A stretch of DNA of 64,000 bases. It comes from Rhodoblastus sp. 17X3 (lineage in GTDB: Bacteria; Pseudomonadota; Alphaproteobacteria; Rhizobiales; Beijerinckiaceae). Positions 8,142 to 16,879 of this stretch are shown in pieces; the first letter of the stretch is position 1; each line of letters begins with the position of its first letter. The notes under the pieces were generated by a model. That model did no database searches and was not told the DNA's origin. It worked only from the letters and a program-made list of their open reading frames with translations. Made by a program: the position numbers and the translations under genes. Location: NCBI RefSeq assembly GCF_030056575.1, contig NZ_JASHHX010000006.1, forward strand, positions 62,001 through 126,000, written 5' to 3'.

Positions 8142-9545
8142 ATGCCCTTGCTGACGAAACTCGACCTCAAGTTGCGGCTGGCCTTGCGCGTGGCGGCGCT
8201 ATCGGCCTTCTGCCTCGTCGTGGCTTTCGCTTTTCTGCTCTTCGACAGCGACCGGTCCGCGCGCGCGCGGCTGCGGGCGGTCGCCGAAGTCGTGGCCAAG
8301 GATTTGACCTTGCAGCTGGCGCAAGCGCATTGGGTCAAGCCGGCGCGCGACGCCTTGCCCGATCTGCAGCGGATCGCCGCGTCGGTGATGTCGCCCGGCC
8401 TGTGCATTTCCTATCGCGACGAAGCGGACGAGGTTCGGCAAATATTTTGCGGCGGATCGGCGTCACAAGAGGCGCCCGCGCCCTTCGATTGGTAATATCG
8501 CCGGCTGTTCGATCCCGGCGCCGAGATCCTGCAGCCGATTTCATTCGAGGGCCGGCCGATGGGCGCGGCCGGGGCGGCTTTCGAGGCGTCGAGCCACGTC
8601 GCCGAGGTTTGGCGCGAGACGAGCCGGTTTCTGGCCTTGATGTCGGTGACCCTGTCAGCGCTCTGTCTTCTGGTTTACGCCGCGCTCGCGCGCGCGCTGC
8701 GTCCGACTCGCCTGATCCAGACCGGGCTGGAGCGGCTCGCGGCCGGCGACCTCTCGACCCGGCTCCCGAGCTTCGATCTCGCGGAATTGTCGGCGATTCG
8801 GGCAGTGTTCAATGGGCTGGCGGAGAAGCTGGAGACGACGCTGGCGGAGCGGCGCGAGCTGACCAGAAGGCTTATCGCCGTGCAGGACGACGAGCGGCGT
8901 CGCCTCGCCCGCGACCTGCATGATGAATTCGGCCAATGCCTCGCCGCGATCGGCGCGGTCGCCGCCTCGATCGGGCAAACGGCGCGCGCCGAATGTCCGG
9001 CGTTTATCACGGAATCCGAGAGCATCGCCAGAACGACCGCGCATATGATGGAATCGTTGCGGAGCGCGCTGACGCGGCTGCGCCCGCCCGAGCTTGACGA
9101 AATTGGCCTCACGGCGAGTCTCGACCGTCTCGTAGCCGGCTGGAATCGACGCGGCGGCGTCACGCGATTCGCCTTCGCGGCGACTGAGGGTCTGGACGAA
9201 CTGCCGCCATTCCTGTGCGCCAATCTCTATCGCGTCGCACAGGAAGCAGTCACCAACGCCGCAAAACATGCCGGAGCCCGGAACGTGGAGCTGCGCCTCG
9301 CCTGGCGGAAAACGGAGGGCGCCGCGACCGCGCTGGAAATGAGCGTGATGGATGACGGCGGGGTCGATCTGGACAGTCTTTCAGCGGGTCCGGGGCTGGG
9401 GCTTCTCGGCATGAGGGAAAGGGTCGCGGCGCTGGACGGCAAACTGGAATTCGAGCCGCGCGCACCGGCCGGACTGATTCTCCGCGTTTCGATACCGGCG
9501 CCAGCGCCGGACCCAACGGCCCCGCGCGACGGGAGCGTCCCATGA
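8142..9545 (+). pseudogene. Sensor histidine kinase (HisKA_3 type) interrupted by an in-frame TAA
   Basis: The membrane sensor of a NarL-type two-component system. From ATG 8142 come a transmembrane helix (residues about 12-32), a periplasmic segment that stops at codon 118 (TAA, 8493-8495), then in the same frame without any shift YRRLFDPGAE, a second membrane helix, a HAMP domain, the phospho-acceptor helix RRRLARDLHDEFGQ (His near residue 260) and an ATPase domain with NLYRVAQEAVTNAAKHA and GLGLLGMRERV. Everything except one codon looks functional. ATG at 8559 could restart a 328-residue kinase lacking the first helix. The end overlaps the regulator gene in ATGA. A sequencing error, recent mutation or readthrough are all possible. 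Confidence 0.88.
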
Positions 9546-10210
9546 GCGCGGAAGGCTTCAAGATCATGCTGGTGGATGATCATGCGGTTGTCCGCGAGGG
9601 CTATCGCTCCTTGCTGCAGAAGCAGCGCGGCCTGACCGTCGTGGCCGAGGCCGCGGACGGCGCGGAGTCCTATCGGCTTTACAAGAGCGCGCGGCCCGAT
9701 CTCGTGATCATGGATCTTTCCATGTCGGGAATCGGCGGGATCGAGGCGATCAAACGGATCCGGCAATGGGACCCGGACGCCCGCATTCTCGTCTTCACAA
9801 TGCATTTCAGCGCCGTCCACGCGCGGCAGGCGATCCGGGCCGGGGCGCGAGGCTATGTCACCAAGAGCAGCCCGCCGGAGGTTCTTCTCGCGGCAGTGTC
9901 CGACATTCTGCAAGGCCGCATCGCCTTCAGCCCCGACATCGACCACGAGCTTGCGCAGGACTGGGCGCAGGAATGGGCCAATGGAGGCGCCAGCCCGTTC
10001 GATCGCCTGACCTCGCGGGAGTTCGAAATCCTGCGCTTGCTACTGATGGGCAAATCGACCGAACAGGTCGCCGAAACGCTCCATGTCAGCCCCAAGACCG
10101 TGGCCAATACGCGTTATCAAATCAGGGACAAGCTTGGCGTCCATTCCGACATCGAACTCGTGCGTCTGGCGTTGCGGCAAGGACTGCTGGATGGCGACGA
10201 GCCGAGCTGA
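9542..10210 (+). CDS. LuxR/NarL-family response regulator
   Basis: The 222-residue partner of the upstream kinase. The receiver domain has acidic residues D12 and D13, phospho-acceptor D58 in LVIMDLSM, and K108 in GYVTKSS. A LuxR-type helix-turn-helix follows (LTSREFEILRLLLMGKSTEQVAETLHVSPKTVANTRY). It probably activates or represses transcription on phosphorylation; targets are unknown, but the divergent DUF3280-like gene is a natural candidate. The reading frame is intact although the kinase is broken, so the loss may be recent or the regulator may work with another kinase. Confidence 0.92.
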   Translation: MSAEGFKIMLVDDHAVVREGYRSLLQKQRGLTVVAEAADGAESYRLYKSARPDLVIMDLSMSGIGGIEAIKRIRQWDPDARILVFTMHFSAVHARQAIRAGARGYVTKSSPPEVLLAAVSDILQGRIAFSPDIDHELAQDWAQEWANGGASPFDRLTSREFEILRLLLMGKSTEQVAETLHVSPKTVANTRYQIRDKLGVHSDIELVRLALRQGLLDGDEPS

Positions 10211-10220
10211 GCCTGCCGCG

Positions 10221-11336
10221 TCATTGCGCTGCGGTCAGGATATCCGGTTTGTCATTGGCGAAATCGATCCGGTCGATGCGTTCGCCGGTCCTCGCGATTT
10301 TTTCCGATGAGGTCAGGATCGCAGCGACGTCTTCCTGCGTCTGGCGGAAATGGCCGTCGAGTTTCAGCACCCGCTGGCGCAGGCGCGCGACGTCCTCGAC
10401 CAGCTTGCGAGTCTGGGCCTGAATCACATGGGCCTGATCGCGCACCAGCGCGTCGCGGACCAGCGCCTGCAGCACCTGAATGGCCATAAGCAGCAGCGAC
10501 GGCGAGACGATCAGCACCCGGGCGCGATGCGCCTTCTGGATCACGTCGTCGAAAGTTTCGTGCAATTCGGCGAACAGCGATTCCGAGGGCACGAACAGGA
10601 TCGCCACATCCTGCGTCTCGCCGGGCAGGAGGTAACGCTCGGATATATCCTTGATATGCTTGCCGAGATCCGCGCGCACGCGCGCCTGGGCGGATTTTCG
10701 CGCCGCGTCGTCGCCGGCGTCCTTCAGGGCGGTGAAGGCTTCGAGCGGGAATTTGGCGTCGAGCGCGAGAATCTTGTCGTCGCCCGGCAGTTTCAGCGCG
10801 CAATCGGGCCGCGCCCCGGTGGAGAGCGTGTGCTGGAAGGCGAAGGCGTTGGCGGGCAGGGCGTCGCGGATGATCGCCTCCATCCGTCCCTGGCCGAAGG
10901 CGCCGCGCGTCTGCTTGTTGGCGAGAATGTCCTTGAGGCCGACGACTTCCTGGGTCAGGCCCGCAAGCCGCGCCTGCGCGGAATCGATCAAGGCCAGCCG
11001 CTCGTTCAGCGCGCTCAGGTTGACGAATGTGGCGCGGGCGGAGGTCTCCAGCCTTTCATTGACGCGATGAGCCGAGGAATCCAGCTTTTCGCCCACCGCG
11101 CGGGCGAAATCCGCCTGCCGTCCGCCGAGGATTTCGGCAAAGGTCTGCAATCGTCCGGCCATTTCGGCATGGGCGCGGACGAGTTCGGCCATTTGCGCTT
11201 CGGTATGGGCGCGCCGCCCGCCGCGCGCGACCAAGGCGAGGGCGAACAACGCGAAGAACGCGAGCGACGCCGCAAGCTCATAGGCCGTGACCGGATAGGA
11301 GAAAATCTCGAACAGCAGGCGATCCGTCATGACCAT
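10221..11336 (-). CDS. rmuC: DNA recombination protein RmuC
   Basis: RmuC-family proteins limit inversions at short inverted repeats and carry a PD-(D/E)XK nuclease-like fold. The 371-residue protein has an N-terminal membrane helix (ELAASLAFFALFALALVA), a coiled-coil stretch, then the conserved core LGQGRMEAIIRDALP, TGARPDCALKLPGDDKILALDAKFPLEAF and DVAILFVPSESLFAE. The start could be ATG at 11336 or 11330. It is divergent from def and converges on the response regulator. Confidence 0.93.
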   Translation of the reverse strand: MVMTDRLLFEIFSYPVTAYELAASLAFFALFALALVARGGRRAHTEAQMAELVRAHAEMAGRLQTFAEILGGRQADFARAVGEKLDSSAHRVNERLETSARATFVNLSALNERLALIDSAQARLAGLTQEVVGLKDILANKQTRGAFGQGRMEAIIRDALPANAFAFQHTLSTGARPDCALKLPGDDKILALDAKFPLEAFTALKDAGDDAARKSAQARVRADLGKHIKDISERYLLPGETQDVAILFVPSESLFAELHETFDDVIQKAHRARVLIVSPSLLLMAIQVLQALVRDALVRDQAHVIQAQTRKLVEDVARLRQRVLKLDGHFRQTQEDVAAILTSSEKIARTGERIDRIDFANDKPDILTAAQ

Positions 11337-11459
11337 ATCTAAAACCGGAATCAATGAACAAAAATAGAACATATCGCGCGATTCTTTGCAAAGGCCATTT
11401 GACGCTGGCGGCGGCTGCCCTTATCTCATGGGCCGACAACTGCGAGAGTCCGCAAATCC

Positions 11460-12014
11460 ATGGCTATTCGTCCGATCCTGTGCCTGCCCGATCCCAAACT
11501 GCGCGCCGTCAGCGAAAATGTCGGCGTCGTGGACGATTCGGTGCGCGCCTTGATGGATGACATGCTGGAGACGATGTATGACGCGCCGGGCATCGGCCTC
11601 GCCGCCATCCAGATCGGCGTCGCCAGGCGCGTCCTCGTCATCGATCTCGCCAAGCAGGACGAGACTCCAGCGCCCCAGTTCTTCGCCGATCCGGAAATCC
11701 TCACCCGTTCCGAAGAAACCTCCGTCTATGAGGAGGGCTGCCTCTCGGTGCCGGATTATTATGAGGAAGTGAACCGCCCGGCGAAGATCCGCCTGCGCTT
11801 CCTCGACCGCAACAACGAGCGGCGCGAAATCGAGGCCGAGGGCCTGCTCGCGACCTGCCTCCAGCACGAGATCGACCATCTCGACGGCAAATTGTTCATC
11901 GACCATCTGTCGCGGCTGAAGCGCGAGCGGGCGATCAAGAAATACGCCAAGGCCGCGCGCAACAGCGAGCCTGCCGCGGCTCGCGGCCCGGAAATCCGCG
12001 AAAAGCAGGGTTGA
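11460..12014 (+). CDS. def: Peptide deformylase
   Basis: Removes the formyl group from the N-terminal Met of new proteins. The 184-residue enzyme has the three metal-site motifs: GIGLAAIQIG (Ile where Pro is common), EEGCLSVPDYY and LLATCLQHEIDHLDGKLF. The C-terminal tail is rich in charged residues. It is 3 bases from fmt, which adds the formyl group to initiator tRNA, so the two opposing steps of N-formyl-Met use are in one operon with truA. Confidence 0.97.
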   Translation: MAIRPILCLPDPKLRAVSENVGVVDDSVRALMDDMLETMYDAPGIGLAAIQIGVARRVLVIDLAKQDETPAPQFFADPEILTRSEETSVYEEGCLSVPDYYEEVNRPAKIRLRFLDRNNERREIEAEGLLATCLQHEIDHLDGKLFIDHLSRLKRERAIKKYAKAARNSEPAAARGPEIREKQG

Positions 12015-12017
12015 TCC

Positions 12018-12980
12018 ATGCGCGTCATTTTCATGGGCACGCCGGATTTCGCGCTGGCTCCGCTGGCCGAAATCTTTGGGCGCGGCCATGAGGTTGTGGC
12101 CGTCTACACGCGTGCGCCCAAAGCCGCCGGGCGGCGCGGGCTGGAGTTGACACCCTCGCCGGTTCACGCGGCGGCGGAACGCTATGGCCTAAAGGTCCTG
12201 ACGCCGAAAAGCTTCCGCGATCCCGAGACGGTCGAGCAGTTCCGCGCCTTCGAGGCCGATGTCGCGGTGGTGGTCGCCTACGGCCTCATCCTGCCCAAAC
12301 CGGCGCTCGACGCTCCGGCGTTCGGCTGTCTCAACCTTCACGGCTCGCTGCTGCCGCGCTGGCGTGGCGCCGCGCCGATCCAGCGCGCGATCATGGCCGG
12401 CGACCGGGAGACCGGCGTTGAGGTCATGAAAATGGAGGAGGGGCTGGACACCGGCCCCATCGCCATGGCCGAAAAACTGACGATCACGCCCGACATGACC
12501 GCCGGCGAGGCCCATGACAGGCTGTCGGTGCTTGGCGCCGATCTGATCGGGCGCGCGCTCGCCGCGCTCGAACGCGGCGGCCTGCAATTCCAGCCGCAAT
12601 CCGAAGACGGCGTGGTTTACGCCAAGAAGATCGACAAGGCCGAGGCCCGCGTCGATTTCGCGCAGCCGTCTTCGGTGCTGCACAATGTCATTCGCGGGCT
12701 TTCGCCCTTCCCCGGCGCCTTTTTCGAAATGGATTTCGGCAAGGGTCTTGAGCGCGTGAAGATCCTGCGTTCCGCCCTCATGGAAGGCGCGGGAAAGCCG
12801 GGTGAAATTCTCGACGAGACGGCGCGCGTCGCCTGCGGCGAGGGCGCGCTGCGGCTGGTCGAAGTCCAGCGGGCCGGGCGCGGCCCGGTTTCGGGCGAGG
12901 AATTTCTGCGCGGCGCCCGGCTCGCGCCCGGGGCGATTTTGGCGAAACCGCAGAACGCCGAACTAGATGCCCAGATATAA
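12018..12980 (+). CDS. fmt: Methionyl-tRNA formyltransferase
   Basis: Formylates initiator Met-tRNA using 10-formyltetrahydrofolate. The 320-residue protein shows [16 protein letters not shown] at the start, the catalytic region [21 protein letters not shown], and [17 protein letters not shown]. The C-terminal tRNA-binding domain includes [11 protein letters not shown]. It is tightly spaced after def and overlaps truA by 14 bases. Confidence 0.97.
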   Translation: MRVIFMGTPDFALAPLAEIFGRGHEVVAVYTRAPKAAGRRGLELTPSPVHAAAERYGLKVLTPKSFRDPETVEQFRAFEADVAVVVAYGLILPKPALDAPAFGCLNLHGSLLPRWRGAAPIQRAIMAGDRETGVEVMKMEEGLDTGPIAMAEKLTITPDMTAGEAHDRLSVLGADLIGRALAALERGGLQFQPQSEDGVVYAKKIDKAEARVDFAQPSSVLHNVIRGLSPFPGAFFEMDFGKGLERVKILRSALMEGAGKPGEILDETARVACGEGALRLVEVQRAGRGPVSGEEFLRGARLAPGAILAKPQNAELDAQI

Positions 12981-13704
12981 GCTCGTCATCGAATATGACG
13001 GGACCGATTATGTCGGTTGGCAACGGCAGGCGAACGGGCTGTCGGTTCAGGAAGTGATCGAGCGCGCGCTGGCCCGGCTCGATCCGGCTCCCGGCGGCCT
13101 GCGCGGCGCGGGGCGCACCGATGCGGGCGTCCACGCGACGGCCCAGGTCGGCCATGTCGATCTCTCGCGCGAATGGCGGCCGGACAAGCTGCGCGAGGCG
13201 TTGAACGCGCAGATGCGGCCGGAAAAGGTGGCGATCCTGCTGGCCGAAGCGGTGTCAGACGATTTCGACGCCCGTTTCTCGGCCAAGGCCCGGCATTATC
13301 TCTATCGCATCGTCAATCGCCGCGCGCCGCTGACCTTCGATTCCGGCAACGCATGGCTGGTCAAGCGCCGGCTCGATTCGCAGACCATGCACGAGGCGGC
13401 GCAGCTTCTGCTCGGCCGCCATGATTTCTCGACCTTTCGCGATTCCGATTGCCAGGCGGAAAACCCCGTGCGCACGTTGGACCGGCTCGACGTTCGTCGG
13501 CAGGGCGACGAGATTCACGTTTACGCCAGCGCCCGCGCCTTTCTGCACCGGCAGGTGCGCTCCATGGTCGGCTCTCTTGAGCATGTCGGCTCCGGCAAAT
13601 GGCGGGCCGAGGATTTGCAGGCGGCGCTGGAGGCCTGCGACCGCGCCCGCTGTGGCCAGGTCGCGCCCGCCGCGGGGCTTTATCTGATCGGCGTGGATTA
13701 TTGA
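12967..13704 (+). CDS. truA: tRNA pseudouridine(38-40) synthase TruA
   Basis: Makes pseudouridine at positions 38-40 in the tRNA anticodon arm. In the 245-residue protein the catalytic Asp lies in [11 protein letters not shown]. Other family blocks are [51 protein letters not shown] and [13 protein letters not shown]. The start overlaps the end of fmt in another frame, so translation is coupled. It is the last gene of the def-fmt-truA set. Confidence 0.97.
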   Translation: MPRYKLVIEYDGTDYVGWQRQANGLSVQEVIERALARLDPAPGGLRGAGRTDAGVHATAQVGHVDLSREWRPDKLREALNAQMRPEKVAILLAEAVSDDFDARFSAKARHYLYRIVNRRAPLTFDSGNAWLVKRRLDSQTMHEAAQLLLGRHDFSTFRDSDCQAENPVRTLDRLDVRRQGDEIHVYASARAFLHRQVRSMVGSLEHVGSGKWRAEDLQAALEACDRARCGQVAPAAGLYLIGVDY

Positions 13705-13738
13705 CCGCCGCGCATGTTCTCTCGGGGGCGAGGCCGCG

Positions 13739-14137
13739 ATGAAACAAGCGAAAAGGTTTTTGGCGGCGTTGCTCTGCCTCTGCGCTTGCGCAGCGCCGGG
13801 CTTCGCCGCGACCGTGCTGACCGAGGCGGACGCAAGTTCGCCGCGCCTCGTCGCCGTCGGCGAGACCATCGAGTTGCGTCTGATCGAAAATCCCTCTACC
13901 GGCTACACATGGTCGGTCACGCTCGATCCGCCTGCGGCGGCGGCGGTCGTCGCCGATCGCCGGACGCCGGCGGGCGGGTCCTCCGCGCAGCCGATGCCCG
14001 GCTCTCCCGGAACGCGCGACCTGACAATCGCCATCAAGCGGTCCGGGCCCTTCGCGATTCGCGCCAAGAACTGGCGGGCCTGGGAGGGCGACGCTTCGGT
14101 GACGCAAAGGCTGGAGTTCCGGCTCGACGCGCGCTGA
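13739..14137 (+). CDS. Chagasin-like (family I42) protease inhibitor, secreted
   Basis: A 132-residue protein with a signal peptide (MKQAKRFLAALLCLCACAAPGFA). The mature part carries NPSTGYTW, the first binding loop of chagasin-type inhibitors of papain-family cysteine proteases, and RAWEGD, a variant of the third-loop RPW motif. Such proteins in alphaproteobacteria are periplasmic and their targets are unknown. No partner protease was seen nearby. It converges on the SH3 protein with 8 bases between stops. Confidence 0.8.
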   Translation: MKQAKRFLAALLCLCACAAPGFAATVLTEADASSPRLVAVGETIELRLIENPSTGYTWSVTLDPPAAAAVVADRRTPAGGSSAQPMPGSPGTRDLTIAIKRSGPFAIRAKNWRAWEGDASVTQRLEFRLDAR

Positions 14138-14145
14138 TCGGCGCC

Positions 14146-14715
14146 TTATTCGACCTTTTCGCCCGGATAGACGCCCCAGAGCAGGGCCTGGGCCATATAG
14201 CCGTCATAGCGGTCGCCCTTCAGGCGGCACCAGCTTCCGTCGCATTTCTTGACGCTGGCGATGACGCCGGGCGCGAGTTTGGCGACGACGTTGGAATTCT
14301 CCTGCGGCTCCGCGCGCAAGGGGAAGGGCGGAGCGTCCTTTTTCCACGGCGCGATCAGGGCGCTCCTCTTGCCCGAGAGCAGAGAATGCAGCACCCAGCC
14401 CTCGGCCCCTTCCGAATCGCGAATCCGGCGCCAGGTCTCATATTCGGCGGTGATTTCAACGGGCAGGCCGGCGCGCTGGTAAATCCATTTGGTGGCGTGG
14501 TCCTTGGAAGGGCCCTCGCGCAAGTTCACGTGATCGGACTTTAGGCTCACATATCGCGGCACAGGGAGGCCGGTCGCGGGGCCGACCGCCTGCTGCGCCT
14601 GGGCCGTTTGCCCGCCGAAAATCAGGAATGCGCCCAAAAAACCGGCCGCGAGCGCGCGGACGCAGCGCGTCCGGGGGATGGGAAGCGAAAAAATCGAGCG
14701 CGGTCCATTCGCCAT
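14146..14715 (-). CDS. Secreted bacterial SH3-domain protein
   Basis: A 189-residue exported protein with two SH3-like repeats. ATG at 14715, behind AAAGGAATACGG, starts MANGPRSIFSLP, followed by a hydrophobic export segment ending near AQA. The first SH3 unit begins VSLKSDHVNLREGPSKDHAT and ends EGWVLHSLLSG. The second starts PLRAEPQENSNVVAKLAPG and ends YDGYMAQALLWGVYPGE. The fold binds peptidoglycan or peptides; a cell-wall role is inferred only. Confidence 0.85.
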   Translation of the reverse strand: MANGPRSIFSLPIPRTRCVRALAAGFLGAFLIFGGQTAQAQQAVGPATGLPVPRYVSLKSDHVNLREGPSKDHATKWIYQRAGLPVEITAEYETWRRIRDSEGAEGWVLHSLLSGKRSALIAPWKKDAPPFPLRAEPQENSNVVAKLAPGVIASVKKCDGSWCRLKGDRYDGYMAQALLWGVYPGEKVE

Positions 14716-14932
14716 GTCGCCGTATTCCTTTGTCCCGCGCCTCCCGGCCGGTGTGGCCGCTGGCGGATCGCCGTCCTTGTTTTTGCCAAGGCATCTGCTA
14801 GGAAGCAGGAGCGTCGGGCGCCGGGTTTGATTATGGTCAATCCTTTGTGGCCCGATCATTGTTAACGACTGGTATAGGCCGGCGCGGCGGGCGCGCATTC
14901 AGTCGGCCTGCCGAGGGAGGTACGGGGTTTCC

Positions 14933-15928
14933 ATGGGCAAAACCAAGCCGATCGTCATCGTCACCCGCAAGCTTCCCGAACAGGTCGAAGCGCGCATGCG
15001 AGAATTGTTCGACGCCCGGTTCAACGAAACCGACACGCCTATGACGCAGGCCGAGCTCGCCGAAGCGATGCGCGCCGCGGACGTTCTGGTCCCGACCATC
15101 ACCGACCGAATCGACGCTCATCTGATCGCCCAGTCCGGCGAAAAGCTGAAGCTGATCGCCAATTTCGGCAATGGCGTCGACAATGTCGACGTCACCTCCG
15201 CCCTGCGGCGCGGCATCACCGTCACCAACACGCCGGGCGTGCTGACGGAAGACACCGCCGACATGACCATGGGCCTGATCGTCGCCGTGTCGCGCCGCAT
15301 CGTCGAGGGCGCGGGCGCGCTGGTCGGCGGCGGCTGGAACGGCTGGTCTCCGACCTGGATGCTTGGCCATCGCATCACCGGCAAGAGGCTGGGCATTATC
15401 GGCATGGGGCGCATCGGCCAGGCCGTCGCCCGCCGCGCCAAGGCCTTCGGCCTTTCGATCCACTATCACAACCGCCGCCCGGTCGCTCCCGCGATCGAGC
15501 AGGAGCTCGGCGCGACCTTCCACGAATCGCTCGACCAGATGCTGTCGCGCGTGGATATCGTTTCGGTGAATTGTCCGCAGACCCCGGCGACCTTTCACCT
15601 GCTGTCGGCCCGGCGGCTGAAAAATCTTCATTCCAGCGCGATTATCGTGAACACGGCGCGCGGCGAGATCATCGACCAGAACGCGCTGATCCGCATGCTC
15701 GAAGCGGGCGAACTGTCCGGCGCCGGCCTCGACGTGTTCGAGCACGAGCCGGCGGTGGCGCCGCGCCTGCTGAAGCTGGCCGAAGCCGGCAAGGTGACGC
15801 TGCTGCCGCACATGGGCTCGGCGACGCTCGAAGGCCGCATCGACATGGGCGAGAAGGTCATCATCAATGTGAAGACTTTCATGGACGGCCATCGTCCGCC
15901 GGACCGCGTGCTGCCCAGCATGTTGTGA
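14933..15928 (+). CDS. D-isomer-specific 2-hydroxyacid dehydrogenase (glyoxylate/hydroxypyruvate reductase type)
   Basis: A 331-residue NAD(P)H-dependent dehydrogenase, likely reducing glyoxylate or hydroxypyruvate to the D-hydroxyacid. The nucleotide-binding motif is GIIGMGRIGQAVARRA. Catalytic residues of the family are visible: Arg in NTARGEIID, Glu in DVFEHEP and His in LLPHMGSAT. Substrate choice cannot be read from the sequence; related names are D-glycerate dehydrogenase and GyaR. A GGGAGG ribosome site precedes the ATG. A GC-rich hairpin without T-run lies just downstream. Confidence 0.88.
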   Translation: MGKTKPIVIVTRKLPEQVEARMRELFDARFNETDTPMTQAELAEAMRAADVLVPTITDRIDAHLIAQSGEKLKLIANFGNGVDNVDVTSALRRGITVTNTPGVLTEDTADMTMGLIVAVSRRIVEGAGALVGGGWNGWSPTWMLGHRITGKRLGIIGMGRIGQAVARRAKAFGLSIHYHNRRPVAPAIEQELGATFHESLDQMLSRVDIVSVNCPQTPATFHLLSARRLKNLHSSAIIVNTARGEIIDQNALIRMLEAGELSGAGLDVFEHEPAVAPRLLKLAEAGKVTLLPHMGSATLEGRIDMGEKVIINVKTFMDGHRPPDRVLPSML

Positions 15929-15956
15929 CGGGCGCCTGCCCGCGCGCGGACAGGCC

Positions 15957-15985
15957 CTTGAAAAGAAAAAACCGCGACGCCATAT
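15957..15985 (+). promoter_or_regulatory. Predicted heat-shock sigma-32 (RpoH) promoter of hsp20
   Basis: CTTGAAA (15957-15963), 14 bases, then CGCCATAT (15978-15985), one base off the enterobacterial sigma-32 consensus CTTGAAA/CCCCATNT. It lies about 70 bases before the Hsp20 start. Confidence 0.65.
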
Positions 15986-16019
15986 CGATCCTGCGGCGAG
16001 AGCCGTGGGGGCGCTTCGG

Positions 16020-16051
16020 GCCCTCGACACCAACGAGGCGCCTGAAAGGGC
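16020..16051 (+). promoter_or_regulatory. Possible RNA thermometer covering the hsp20 ribosome site
   Basis: The ribosome site AAAGGG (16045-16050), 7 bases before ATG, can pair through AGGGC (16047-16051) with GCCCT (16020-16024). A competing local hairpin pairs CCTCG (16022-16026) with CGAGG (16034-16038). ROSE-type thermometers precede many rhizobial small heat-shock genes; this one lacks a clear match to the ROSE consensus. Confidence 0.35.
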
Positions 16052-16057
16052 TTCGAT

Positions 16058-16486
16058 ATGTCGCGACCGACCTTGATGAATTCGCCCTTCCTGCTGGGCT
16101 TCGACGATATTGAAAAAGCCCTGGAGCGCGTGACTCGAACCGCTTCGGACGGCTACCCCCCCTATAACATTGAGCGGATGCCGCGCGAGGACAATCTGCC
16201 GGAGCGGCTGAGGATCACCCTGGCGGTGGCGGGCTTCAGCCGGGATCAATTGGCCATCACTCTGGAAGAGGGGCAGTTGGTGATCCGGGGACGCCAGCAG
16301 GACGATCGCGAGCGGCAGTTCCTGCATCGCGGCATCGCCGCGCGCCAGTTCCAGCGCAGCTTCCTCCTCGCGGAGGGGATGCAGGTGCTTGGCGCCGATC
16401 TCGCCGACGGCTTGCTGTCGGTGGACCTTGTTCGCCCCGAACCGGAGCGGATCGTTAAGAATATTGAGATCACTGTGCGGAGCTGA
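16058..16486 (+). CDS. Small heat-shock protein, Hsp20/IbpA family
   Basis: A 142-residue ATP-independent holdase that keeps unfolded proteins from aggregating. The alpha-crystallin domain runs from about residue 35 (YPPYNIERM) through LRITLAVAGFSRDQLAITLEEG and ends in LLSVDLVRPEPERIVKNIEI. The N-terminus MSRPTLMNSPFLLGFDDIEKALER matches class A rhizobial Hsp20 proteins. It lies behind a sigma-32-like promoter and a possible RNA thermometer and is followed by DUF1150, its usual partner gene. Confidence 0.93.
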   Translation: MSRPTLMNSPFLLGFDDIEKALERVTRTASDGYPPYNIERMPREDNLPERLRITLAVAGFSRDQLAITLEEGQLVIRGRQQDDRERQFLHRGIAARQFQRSFLLAEGMQVLGADLADGLLSVDLVRPEPERIVKNIEITVRS

Positions 16487-16543
16487 ACTTTTGGTCCGCA
16501 CGCTGTGCGCGTCTCATGGGAGAGCGCGGAAAGGGTGAAGACA

Positions 16544-16810
16544 ATGAACAATGGTTTTGAAAATCCCGGCCTCGGCCCGTTGACCGCCGACCAGTTCGCC
16601 CATCTCGGCGAAGGCGCCATCGCTTATGTCCGACCGATGAAGTCGGAAGAGGCGCAGGCTTTGTTCCCGCAGATCGAGGGCCTGGAGCCCGGCATGCAGC
16701 TGTTCGCCCTGCTTGGCGCCAATGGCGATCCGATCGTGCTGGCCGACAGCAAGGACGCCGCCGTCGCCAATGCCTGGGAGCACAAGCTCGCGACCGTGAG
16801 CGTGCACTGA
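16544..16810 (+). CDS. DUF1150 family protein
   Basis: An 88-residue cytoplasmic protein of unknown function. ATG at 16544 follows GGAAAGGGTGAAG. The family pattern is visible: ADQFAHLGEGAIAYVRPMKSE, then GMQLFALLGANGDPIVLAD and a terminal NAWEHKLATVSVH. DUF1150 genes regularly follow hsp20 genes in Hyphomicrobiales, so heat-shock co-expression is likely. It converges on recQ with a perfect hairpin between them. Confidence 0.9.
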   Translation: MNNGFENPGLGPLTADQFAHLGEGAIAYVRPMKSEEAQALFPQIEGLEPGMQLFALLGANGDPIVLADSKDAAVANAWEHKLATVSVH

Positions 16811-16849
16811 AGGGTCTGAGCTGACGCGCGTTTCACGCGTTCGTTTCCC

Positions 16850-16872
16850 GCCGGCTCTCGGTGAGAGCCGGC
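16850..16872. terminator. Hairpin between convergent DUF1150 and recQ
   Basis: A perfect 10-bp stem (16850-16859 with 16863-16872) and loop GGT. It lacks a T-run on either strand, so it is only a probable bidirectional transcript end. Confidence 0.5.
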
Positions 16873-16879
16873 GAGGCGC

